From positions 9,992-38,696 of the forward strand of contig JAKCWW010001862.1 of assembly GCA_026260175.1 (NCBI GenBank): 28,705 nucleotides of DNA, written 5' to 3'. Shown piece by piece: positions 8,736 to 18,145 of this stretch (positions within the stretch are counted from its first letter, which is position 1; every line of letters begins with the position of its first letter). Both the position numbers and the translations under genes were made by a program. This DNA comes from Reticulitermes lucifugus. Lineage: Eukaryota > Arthropoda > Insecta > Blattodea > Rhinotermitidae. The notes beneath the pieces are model-generated. The model was not told the origin of the DNA. It worked only from the letters and a program-made list of their open reading frames with translations, and searched no databases.

Positions 8736-11700
8736 CGCCTGGAAACAGTTATGGAAATTACTGCATGAATCATTCGGCGAGTTATCGTAAAGACAGTTAT
8801 CAACTGAAGACATTTAAGAACAGGCGTCTACGCTCTTGCTACGTTCATTTGTTTGCTGTGGAACGTGGATCATGTCATCATTTTATACAAGTGGAACAGG
8901 AGTGCTTTGCGACAGTAATTTGTCTAAGGAACACTGCATTCGTCTTCGTATTCCTCCACCTGGTGCTATAGTGAAGTAAACATTTAAATGTGCAGTTCAG
9001 ACTATCTCAGTGCGATTCAGAACGCGCTTAAATGCTGCAACACCACCAGGGTCTCACTCAAATTAACAGCATTTTCCATACCCTCACCATAGAGGATGCA
9101 TTCCTTTCAGTTTACTGTACAGTTTTTACCACGTTTTTAGTTTTGAAAATATCTTTTTAGTATTGGGCAATGGTGAAACCACAACGATGTCATTACGCTA
9201 ATGGTACCCTGTCTCCCCCTCCCCCATCCCTATATTGCTCTTCAGTGTCCCCGCCATCATTCTTTTTTTTTGTCCTGCCCATCTTGCCCATTCTGCGATG
9301 ATGGTTTCCTTAGGTGGGTGTTTGAGGGGTATTTTTGTGTTGGTTCACCGCTGAAGCTCAAGAGCATCGGGCCACCTATTCTACAGCGTCCCGTTATTTG
9401 TGTCAGTGCAAAAGGGGATTATGGCTCGGCGTTGCGTACATTGTTTCCTGTTTAATCGACGTCATTCAAATGGACGATAAATGTCTTTCTATGCCTTTCC
9501 TCCACTCTTTTTTACTCAGATACTTGAAGACGGGGTGATTGATGATAGGGCGATGATGAATTGAGGATTTGGAAAGCTTTCCATTAGGTTGTTGTATGTA
9601 TAGTATACCCGCGAGAAAAATATGTTGTGTTACCATTAAAATAAGATACCCTGACGAAATACACTAAGCCTCGTTTGGCTAAAGAGATTTGGCTACATAA
9701 AGTCGGTAAATGAAAGTAATGTTGTATTATTTTAAACGCAACAATTAACACTAAATTCCTGAAATATTACAGTCTCTATACGTGTTCTGACGTTTAAACC
9801 AAGAGGACTGTTTTGGGCACAAACTGACAATACTTGAAAGATGGCGTGTGTTGGATTGCGTGACTGCTGTTTATGTGAAACAATCTTTGGGATTGGCATG
9901 CTTTGCCTTCCACTGTTTTCTATCAGGGGAGGGTTTTATTTATTTGTTTGATAGAGAAAAAAAAATGGAGCAAAATAAGCTCAGAAGTTTCGGCAAGACA
10001 GTTGGAAGAGAAAGATCATTTGAAAAGGATGGTTACCGGCTGAGTTTTTCAGTTTTGATGAAAATAAAAAGCGAAGTGTCTAATGGCAAATTTGAAGTTT
10101 CCGGATAGAAAGAGGAGGCACGTGTAAATTGGAGCTCGAAAATATATCACTTTTCTGTTAAAGGAAGAACTATCCATTATGAATCAGTTACTGAAGACGT
10201 CTCCGTTCAAACGTTGCAAAGAAGACCGAATTTTTAGACCGACAGGTGGATTGTGTATGTTAAACAGCTCCTTGCCACACAGCCTTCTCCCAACAAATGT
10301 TTGGCCAGAAATGAGGGCGAATTTGGCACAGCCATATTACTAATTTTATGTGTCTCCGCATAGCATTTTCGTGTTCCGGAAATTAATATTTCCAAAGGGG
10401 TCAAGTTTTGAATAAACTAAAGATATTCAAAGGGATATGTTGATGGTACTGAGAACATTTTGGGGGAATAATATCCAGCGATGTTTCCAGGCATGGCAGG
10501 GACCTTGCAGTGAGTGTCTTGGAGTGCTATTCTACTTTGAAGTTGATTACATTCAGTAACGTTTAACATGCAATATCTGTGAGCCAGTACTGGTTCACTG
10601 TATTTGACACACGGACATACACACATACACGCACACGTACATCTTGTTGTTTTATTGACAGCCTGAAGTAAATAATACATGTCCTATTGGTATACAAAAG
10701 AGTTAAGGATATTAAATATGCAGTAGGCATGGGCGCTATAAATGAATGAAAGGTAGACATAAATGGGGAAGAAAAGACGAAGTGGCGCTGTTCTGTGTCA
10801 TGGGGTGGTGATTCATGTGTGGCACAAAGTATTTTTATGCGAAAGTCGCAAGAATGGCTGATGTGAGACGAGTACGCTAAGTACATACTGACGGTAACGG
10901 GGCTGTGGGAGGGGTTGAAGTTGTGGTGAGAACAGCTGGTGAAAATGCGCAGCTTGTGATTTTGCGTAGCGAAACTACGTTATGAGTGTCTTAAATAGGA
11001 TGACTTTTCATATGTGTTCAAATGGAACTCGTTTATTGACCTTTCTTAAAAATGTAATAAGCGTATATTGGCTCGTAATTATTGGTATAAACCGTCCGTT
11101 ACCCGAAATTTATGTAACTAGTATTTGAAAGCTAATATGACTGCATTTTGGGGATATTTTTATATATTTGCTTTTATATAAATCTAAGTTATTTACAAAA
11201 ATAATTTAACGTAACTGGCATTGAAAGGGTCATACTCGTGTGTGTTCGTCCAGATTAAAATTTTGAAAGAAATGAAGGAGTTTTCAGAAGAGGAGATTTC
11301 AGATTTGCGTGAATCAATCTTGGACACACAAGAATTAGGGAATTTTCCAATTTGCAATATTAGTCACTGGATGCTAAGTGATACAATAATTTATCAGTAA
11401 CACGAGAACGAAGAAGAATGTTGCCAGATTTTTATGTGTCGAATGTATTTTTCAAATTGGATGCAACATTTTTCGAATTGGCCATATTACTAGTTATTGC
11501 ATTGTCAAAGTAATATTTGCAAGAGCACCTTCCGTACAAATATTATGTGACAGCAAATATCGTGTAAATTTGTGCATAAAAATGAATGTTGTACGTATAA
11601 GGGTCAGTCTGAATTCCGTTACGTAATATAATGACAGTATATCATGTTGATCTGGAAGTGACGGCGGCAATCAGATGATTATATACAATAAAGATCATCC

Positions 11701-12204
11701 TGGGAATCATACAGTGCTCAGCTGTTCAAGCAATTCCTCTTTAGTTTGGAACCAAAGCTTCATCAAGCCCAGCCATAATCACAATACAGTATCGCGCTTC
11801 TGAACCCTGTTCACAGCCACTTGCATTTCGTCCAGACATTAACTACCCACCTGAATGGCATTCCTCTATATCTCCGATGTCTCCAAATGTGCTTCTTCCC
11901 TTCAGATTTCCAGATTAAAATTCCGTATGCATACACGCCGTGATCTCCCTAAACCCCATCACATTAATATTGTTATGATTAAAAGTTTTGAAGCTCATGA
12001 CACAACTTTCTCCATTCTGCTGCTAACTTTCTTTCAACACAACATATTTTCGTAAGAGCCTTGCTGTCACTTTCAATGTGTTATTATATTTTGGTGAGAA
12101 AATAAGATTCACAGCCATGAAAAGCAACAAAACTGAGACTTGATTATTTTAATCTTTAGGTTTACAGATACCTCACGGGAGAAAAGAAGAAGACAGGGAA
12201 TGTA
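8736..12204. other. Long stretch without identifiable gene or element
   Basis: About 3.5 kb of AT-rich sequence with short anonymous frames only (8765-8971, 9201-9538, 9848-10108, 10417-10886, 11855-12055). Simple sequence is limited to a T run near 9264-9272 and a CA-rich stretch at about 10606-10640. None of the frames shows domain, membrane or repeat motifs I recognise. No exon-like conservation signal can be judged without comparison. Confidence 0.5.
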
Positions 12205-12675
12205 CTATAAACGTAACAATGAATTGTGCTCGCGAAACCACTGTTGCCATGGAAAAGTAAAAAGTATGAAATATTCTGAGTTTGTCTGTAGCCTCAGTTA
12301 TCCGGCACGCGTATTCGCTGTATTGTATTGTCATCTGTGGCCTGTCTGGCTATACCATATTTTTCCACATTATCTCATAAACAGCACGGCTTTCGGGGAA
12401 AAAGTGCTGAACAAAAATGTGTGTTTTGATTTTCTATATAACATTTGTCTGAAGTATTTCTCATTCTGAGAACAATTGAGCGGGATATTATCACAAAAGT
12501 GCGTATGTCTTCACGTAAAGTACCCGTTATTCATGTTAGATATTAATGAAACGTGAACATTCTCGACAGATTTTCGAAAAACACTTAAATATCAAATTTC
12601 ATGAACATTCGTCTAGTGGGAGCCGAGTTATCGATGCTGAAGCACGGACGGACGTACAGACAGAAAAACACACGA
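12205..12675 (+). repeat. Probable dispersed arthropod repeat copy
   Basis: The segment from taacaatgaattgtgctcgc, through catctgtggcctgtctggct and agtacccgttattc, to gggagccgagttatcgatg and a cggacggacgtacagacag end matches a repeat I remember from many arthropod sequences. The class is not known to me. The frame at 12140-12469 runs across it and is not a host gene. A search against a repeat library would settle identity and borders, which I set by eye. Confidence 0.5.
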
Positions 12676-13164
12676 TGAAGCTAATAACGCGCCTAAAAAC
12701 GATTCTGAAGTGAATTATTATGAGGACGTCCCGATGTTAATCTAGTTTTGACTTAGCGAATTGATTTTGTTTTGCTACCCTATTTCCCAGTCATTAACAT
12801 ATCTGCAGTAAGATGGCTCTAGCGTAATTTTTCTGATTTGTATTAGGGGAGCGCTCCTATTTCAACTTCGGCCGGGACACCGACTATCCTACGTTTATTT
12901 TGCATTTTCTCAGTACCTTTAGGAAAATTACGTAACAATACCGTACATTAAGCCACGTCCACTCTCTTCTACTTCCTTAGCAATTTATTTTACTGTCATT
13001 CAATGATTTGAATTCCACGTAGTCATAGTTCCTAACAACGCCAATAAATAAGTCACGCACACAAGTACAAATTTGCCCCGTTTTTCTCATTGCAATTAGA
13101 TGCTTTGGAGGAAAAACAGTTGTAGTACATTGCAAGGTATTAGTCTAAAATTCGCTGGTAAAAA
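12676..13164. other. Nothing recognised
   Basis: AT-rich sequence without an assignable family or reading frame. Confidence 0.5.
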
Positions 13165-13220
13165 TTAAGGAAAACCACAAAAATTCTCTGCCTTCCGATG
13201 GTATTCGAAACGGGCCTACG
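13165..13220 (-). repeat. Small degraded SINE fragment
   Basis: On the minus strand a decayed B-box-like gtttcgaatacc lies upstream of gtggttttcctt, echoing the order at 8640-8735. It is short and diverged. Confidence 0.35.
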
Positions 13221-13855
13221 CTTTGTGAAATTCAAACGAATTATCCTGCAGTAAGTTTTCATCTTTAGAGTGGAGCCTGGTTTAAGAAGCAGGCTACTAA
13301 GAATATTTGCTGTAGGAAGGATGTAACTTCCGTAATATCTGAAGCATGTTCAGGAACTGTAAGCGGTTTAAAATTCTTCTGTGTGTTCCACTCGGTAAAA
13401 CCAAATGATTTTAGCTTCTCTTTCCTTTCAGTTTAAAAGATTCTTTAAGCACATTGGTCGCTTTTGCATTAAATGGTCGATTTTGCCATTATGACGTTTG
13501 CTAGAGCGATCCCCAAAGGGAAGTGAGATCGAGTCACGGTCTCTTATATCCCTTGCCCCTCCTTTCCGCTAATGGACTGAGATAAGATGTCCAAGAAGCT
13601 GTCGGGTACCGGAGTAATGTACGGTGGCAGTAAGAGAGGAGGAGATGAAAATGAAGTTTTATTGCTGTGTGTCAGTTTTAATCGCTGAGTCTGTGTCCAT
13701 TATTAATTGTCTCGTTAACACATAGTAAGTGCAAGAGTACTTTTAACTTGTGTCGTTAGAATTAGAGATTGTTTAATTATCAGCTGTGTGTTGGCGATAG
13801 TAGGATGAACTGAACATGTAGCACAGTGGAATGGTGTGGAGCAAGACATACTTTA
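13221..13855. other. Nothing recognised
   Basis: No coding or repeat signal. A moderately GC-rich patch at about 13500-13620 has no assignable origin. Confidence 0.5.
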
Positions 13856-14135
13856 GGCCATGCTATGGCTCAGGCGGTTAGTCACCGGCCTGTCACTGCG
13901 GAGGCCCGGGTTCGATCCCGGTCAGTCCATGTGGGATTTGTGGTGGACAAAATGGCACTGGGACAGGTTTTTCCCCGAGTACTTCGGTTTTCCCCTGTCA
14001 GTTTCATTCCACCTGTGCTCCATTACAAGGAAAACCGAAAAAAAACACTAATCATCTTCATCACAGGGTTGCACAATAAGCCTCAAGGTTGCGGTGCGTC
14101 CGTAGCATCTGCTGCGGGGCCCTTCACAAAAAAAA
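13856..14135 (+). mobile_element. tRNA-derived SINE, family B, well preserved
   Basis: A box tggctcaggcgg (13866-13877), perfect B box ggttcgatccc (13909-13919), body collinear with 4963-5240 and an A tail at 14128-14135. Its promoter boxes are better preserved than in the 4963 copy, so it is probably the younger of the two. It abuts LINE sequence on its 3' side. The 175-codon frame 13826-14353 is a fusion of this SINE and that LINE piece, not a gene. Confidence 0.95.
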
Positions 14136-14170
14136 GAGGTATTTTATCGCCATTGCTTAGGCTACCCGTT

Positions 14171-14436
14171 AAGAAGGTCCTAGCAAACCAGAAGCATGAC
14201 GGGGCACATCACCATATTCACCGTGCTTATGATGTTAATTTGTTGGTCGAAAACGTCAGTACTGTAAATAACAGAACAGGAGATATATTAGACGCTAGTA
14301 AGGAAGTTTATCGAAACGTGATTGCAGATAGAACTAACAAAGTATACATTTAGATCTCGTCACCAGGGTGCAGGAGATTATCGTAGTCTACCTTACACGC
14401 AAAGTAATATTGCTCCCTGAGAAAGTAGCACACCGG
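14171..14436 (+). pseudogene. LINE ORF2 reverse-transcriptase fragment
   Basis: The frame through 14225-14353 reads AYDVNLLVENVSTVNNRT, then GDILDASKEV. This is the palm segment of an insect non-LTR reverse transcriptase, where the family normally has YADDVNLLGEN...DASKEVGLEVN..KTKYM. The catalytic ADD is degraded to A-Y-D. A stop at 14351-14353 interrupts the frame. Further matches continue past it (SRHQGAG near 14356-14376, then a region around 14420-14436 after a further frame change). The piece is an isolated internal fragment without the fingers or thumb regions, so it is inert. Confidence 0.8.
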
Positions 14437-14620
14437 TTTTAATGGTTACGATAGAGCTTGGTTTCTGAATGACGTCACATCCGTATTAAGGCTAGGATTA
14501 GCGATACAAGTTGTCGGGACATGTCGCTCGTCTCTATACACACCGTTCTTCATGATTAAGACAGAACTTCGTTTCTGAGTGACTGTGCTGCCGCTTTTAG
14601 GCTAGGGGTATCAATACAAG
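14436..14620 (+). repeat. Imperfect tandem duplication, 110-bp period
   Basis: The segment at about 14436-14510 (cttggtttctgaatgac ... ggctaggattagcgatacaag) recurs at about 14546-14620 (cttcgtttctgagtgac ... ggctaggggtatcaatacaag). The copies are clearly related but diverged. Confidence 0.8.
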
Positions 14621-14868
14621 GACCTGTCCCAGTGGCCGTATGTCTGCACCCTCTTGATTGCGGGTTCGAATCCCGCTGTGGGCATGTATATTCCTCCCTT
14701 ATGTTTGTTTTGTGTTGTGTAAGTAGCGACCTCTGGGACGGGCTGATCACTCGTTCGGAGGAGTCCTATCGGGTGTGTGTGCGTGTGTGTCTAATTGTGT
14801 GTGATCTAGGAACCTCAAAAACGAGGCGGCCTAGGCCTGATTTGGACTGCAACGCCACAGGAAAAAAA
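14621..14868 (+). mobile_element. tRNA-derived SINE, family A, with deleted head
   Basis: Starts gacctgtcccagtggccgta, so the A box is present but decayed. About 25 bp between the A and B boxes are missing relative to the copy at 23366. The B box ggttcgaatcc lies at about 14663-14673. The body shares gggctgatcactcg, ggaggagtcctatcg and gtgatctaggaacctc, and the A tail lies at 14862-14868. Its body is closer to the minus-strand copy at 23188-23345 (gaggcggcctaggcc) than to the 812 copy, suggesting subfamilies. Overlapping frames on both strands are artefacts. Confidence 0.9.
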
Positions 14869-16226
14869 TCAATACCGGCGTCCCTGTATCGCCCATGTGT
14901 AACTAACAGAGCGTTTCACGCCAGTGTGTCCGAATTCTTTTCACTGTTATTTCAGTATTTAAGCTGCACAGAAATATTATGTAGTATTGATGACAATTTG
15001 GTAGCTGATGATGCGTTTGACAGTTGGTGTTCCATATAAATAACGAGCAGTGGGTCTCTCACATGAGGGCGTTAACATGACATTCACGCGCTGCTCCAAG
15101 GGCGTCTTTCTTCAGGCATTTCTTGATTTATGATGACTGACGTCATTGCAGCAATGGTTTTTACATTATTATTTTACTGTAAACATAGCTGAAAGCCGTC
15201 AGATTTGACGGGAGAAAGTAACACATGTCATGCAACAAAGAATCATATATGTGTTTTCAATAACTGTTATATTCAGTGTTTTTCATAATTGTCCGACTAT
15301 GTGACAAAATTGCCACACAGACGTATGCGTCATGATAGTAATTTTACTTTCTAAGTTTAAGACTGAAAACCGTGTACAATGTGTATGGGCCGTAATGCTT
15401 ATATTATATCATGCTTCTCTCACGAAGGTTGAAACATTAACCAGAACATATAGGGGTGTGAATGAACAGGTATTGGCACACATTTAATAAGTATATTTTG
15501 ATGGCGCTTGTTTAAATACTATTGAAGAAACACGGGATTGTTACAAATCAATTTGAGTTTAGAATACTGAGTACGTGTATTTCACTGCAGTGTACGTATC
15601 CCATGGTTCTGTTAACCTCAGCATTAATGTATAAGAATGTGCGGTTATGAAACATTTTAACTCGTAGGATATGAATGGTGACCGGTCTCGCACCGCAGTT
15701 CATTTCCGGGACAGGTTTCCTGGGATGGAATACAACACTCGGAGATTTGGCACTGACTCCACTTTGTGTATTAACAAAGACACTTTATTGTTGTTTTGAG
15801 ATCACAAGACCGCGCTTTGCGCTCATGTTCAGTCAAGACTGGCGCCGAGTGTTCTGCGCTGTAAGTTTTAAAAGCAGAGGAAATGCAATCGGTTACGGAA
15901 TAAATTGTTGCATTTGTTAAAAGCATTGCCGACGGAACTGTGATGATGTGATTGCAATACAATCAGGTTTTAATCAGGCTTTTCAACGCAATCACGAGAT
16001 TTACAACCTCAGCGCTGTTGATGCAGTCAGTGATACAAATTCAAACTTCATATTTTGACGCGCTAAGGAACACATTTTTTACCGTTATACTTTGTTTGTG
16101 TAAGATAGTCGAGCTTTGGTGCCCGAAGAGTGAACATGTGACTGGAATTTGGGGGCTCCTTGAATAAAAAGGAATGCATTTTGTGGTACTTGGTAGAGCA
16201 GCGTAATTCGAGAGCCGTTCCTAGAC
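14869..16226. other. No gene seen; one possible SINE trace
   Basis: AT-rich. Around 15676-15712 the segment gtgaccggtctcgcaccgca vaguely resembles a tRNA-derived head, but there is no convincing B box. Frames at 15675-15962 are anonymous. Confidence 0.45.
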
Positions 16227-16336
16227 GTGTATACCTATTTTACGTTGCATTCACCGTGCATTTTGCTTAAGTGAACAATTTATACCAACAAATGCACAGA
16301 CATGTAATGTCAATAGTTTCTTTTATTAATAGCTTT

Positions 16337-16381
16337 CCCCAATACGTATTTCGGCGTGCTTACATCGCCATCTTCAGGGGG
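16337..16381 (-). ncRNA. Hammerhead-ribozyme-like motif, arm 1
   Basis: Read on the minus strand: stem I strand CCCC, core CTGAAGA, one extra T, stem II GGCG/CGCC with a 9-base loop, core GAA, stem III from the self-complementary ATACGTAT, T at the cleavage position, then GGGG closing stem I. This is the type I order. Stem I is 4 bp and stem III is minimal, as in retroelement hammerheads. The unpaired T between the A9 position and stem II is not canonical, so self-cleavage is uncertain. Confidence 0.5.
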
Positions 16382-16540
16382 TCGTTGAAGTTTTCTAACA
16401 TAGACCAATATTCATTTTATATACAATATATACAATTTTATATATAGTGACACTGTTTAACATTGTAACATTATTATACATAACTATGACTGTTACGATG
16501 TATTTTATGAATATTGATCTATGTTAGAAAACTTCAACGA

Positions 16541-16582
16541 CCCCCTGAAGATGATGTAAGCACGCCGAAATACGTATTGGGG
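16541..16582 (+). ncRNA. Damaged hammerhead-like motif, arm 2
   Basis: Same order as arm 1 with CCCC/GGGG stem I (16541-16544 and 16579-16582), CTGAAGA, GAA and ATACGTAT. Three bases of the stem II strand are deleted (gatggcgatg has become gatgatg), which removes most of the GGCG half. Probably inactive. Confidence 0.45.
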
Positions 16583-16941
16583 AAAACTATTAATAAAATA
16601 AACGATTGACATTATATGTCTGTGTGCGTTTGTTGGTATAAATTGTGTATACCTATTATTTGCTTGTTGAATTTCTTCGGCAGCGGAACTTACATTTCCG
16701 TTCAGGGCAGTCAGCAAGTGAATATGAAAACTGTAATCAACGATTGGCACAACAATGCAGCAGTTTAGTCCAGACTGAAGAGTCTTCAGTCAGTGCCATT
16801 ATAAAGATCGCATGCGCAGTAACGTAACAGCAACTAGCATTTACACCGAAGAACTGAAAGCACATTAACTTGACGTTCGTGCCAAAGGCTACCACGTCAT
16901 TCATATCGAGTACTGTTACATGAAACAGTATCGTCAGCTGA

Positions 16942-16965
16942 TTCTAGCTCTTTTTACAGCTAGAA
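16942..16965 (+). repeat. Short perfect inverted repeat
   Basis: ttctagct (16942-16949) and agctagaa (16958-16965) form an 8-bp stem around an 8-base loop. No function is implied. Confidence 0.7.
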
Positions 16966-17093
16966 CGGACGATTGCAGAACTTCACTTTGTTGTGTTGTG
17001 ATACAGGAATTGGATTTACTCATATCGTCGCGAAGAAGCAAACGGTAATAGCGTGTCGAAGACGTAAATTCAAGTAAATCTGTTTCTATGCAC

Positions 17094-17155
17094 GCCACGA
17101 AGGCATAAGGGAAAGTGGAGGTATAGCTCTACTAATTCATGACCTCGAAACTTGA
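17094..17155 (-). repeat. Fragment of SINE family C tail region
   Basis: cgccacgaaggcataaggg, then gtggaggtatagctctact and catgacctcg, match the layout of the window-end fragment (ccatgaagacgtaggtg ... ctatagctctgtt ... acctcagcacta). The tail motif of the 7281-7483 copy is shared too. Orientation is inferred from that copy. Confidence 0.5.
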
Positions 17156-17932
17156 TGGAAGTTACAAGTGTTTTATATATATATGGATGGTGTTAGAATT
17201 TTAAAACTAGTTTCTTCTTTGAAGTAGGACCCCGCCTTCTTCGAAAGTCGATATTTTCTGAGTTGGTCAAGAAATACCTTGCGTTTTGCGAAGCAAGAAG
17301 ATTTGTTACGGTGTCCACAGCCACCCGTTCACCCAACCTGTCCTAAGCCAATTAATCCGTTTCACTCTTATATCACACTTCTAAACTCCACCGCAATACC
17401 GCGGCTTACTTAAGCCGTCGGACGCTGTAACTCATAGTCAGATCTGTCAGCGACAAAGCGCTAACCCTAGAAGGAAAAGACGCCGCACATGCAGCTATAA
17501 GTTAGGATAATCGGTGGGGAAAGTTAGATTGCTTGTGAGTGGTACCGGTGATGAACTCTATGGTTATTTTCTATGGTATTTTTTATATGTCCTTGAAAAT
17601 GTTCCGAATCAGGGTTGAAACGTGTTTGGTTAATTATACGTGAGTTATTATAAAAATTTTACGTACACAATTAACAGTCATGCATAGGTGCATTAGGTGG
17701 ATTTTAATTACTCGTGACCTCTTCAAGAAAACCAAACCAACTATATGATGGCAATAGTGCTTGCTACCCAGGGTGTAAAAGCAAGGTTACATCTACAAGA
17801 TGGCGGCAGTCACGTTACCGTTCTTGTACCTTAGGGTCGGCTTTTAGGTTAATGCGTACGACTGCGACTGGTTTAAAGTGGCGCCTGTACATCGCATTTA
17901 ATTTTAAATGATCTGTAACCGTGCATTGAACA
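17156..17932. other. Nothing recognised
   Basis: AT-rich. The frame at 17714-17911 (65 aa) has no recognisable motif. Confidence 0.5.
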
Positions 17933-18145
17933 GTCAGATGTGGTAGCTAAAACCAACAAATGCCCACAAGTTTATGAAAATATATTATAAACTCATGTGG
18001 CCATCCTCACGGGGTTGCGTCTTCGTAACGCACCTCTCTGAGGATGGCCACATGAGTGGCCGAAACATGTAGGAGGTATTACTATGTTTATAATATATTT
18101 TCATAAACTTGTGTGCTTTCGTTGATTTTAGTTACCATATCTGAC
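17933..18145. mobile_element. Inverted-repeat Penelope-like element remnant (copy 2)
   Basis: Arm 1 (17933-18009) is the reverse complement of arm 2 (18039-18145), except that arm 2 has about 30 bp that arm 1 lacks. The 29-bp centre contains a small hairpin (tgcgt ... acgca). Arm 2 carries a complete hammerhead-like motif. The order stem I, CTGARGA, T, stem II, GAAA, short stem III, then an AT-rich trailer ending in gtgctttcgttg, parallels copy 1 (gtgcgtttgttgg). The two are related but not the same family. No clear target-site duplication and no coding sequence. Confidence 0.65.
18032..18077 (+). ncRNA. Hammerhead-ribozyme-like motif, complete
   Basis: Stem I acctct (18032-18037) pairs with ggaggt (18072-18077), six pairs including one G-U. 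Core CTGAGGA is at 18038-18044, an extra T at 18045, stem II GGCCAC/GTGGCC with an ATGA tetraloop at 18046-18061 and GAA at 18062-18064. Stem III is the self-complementary ACATGT (18065-18070) and the cleavage-site base is A18071. Every conserved hammerhead core base can be placed, apart from the inserted T. Very short stem III helices are typical of Penelope-like element hammerheads, which may act as dimers. Confidence 0.6.

Larger units (their letters stand above)
16227..16657. mobile_element. Inverted-repeat Penelope-like element remnant (copy 1)
   Basis: Two arms of about 140 bp, at 16275-16415 and 16507-16646, are near-perfect reverse complements separated by a 91-bp AT-rich spacer. The whole is flanked by the identical 13-bp direct repeat gtgtatacctatt at 16227-16239 and 16645-16657, a likely target-site duplication that overlaps the outer arm end by two bases. 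Each arm contains a hammerhead-like core (see the two ncRNA entries). Inverted or tandem partial copies carrying hammerhead motifs are known for Penelope-like retroelements. No reverse transcriptase or GIY-YIG sequence is present, so the class rests on the ribozyme and architecture only. Confidence 0.65.

Noticed and set aside
12243..12256. Third X-box-like site gttgccatggaaaa
   Set aside because: It lies within the dispersed repeat at 12205-12675 and lacks the final AAC half, so it is probably incidental.
13826..14353. Longest open frame in the window (175 codons) as a protein-coding gene
   Set aside because: Its first half translates a SINE found again at 4963-5240 and its second half is a broken LINE reverse-transcriptase piece.
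16185..16225. tRNA A-box-like ttggtagagcagcg as a tRNA gene
   Set aside because: No B box or cloverleaf follows at the right distance.
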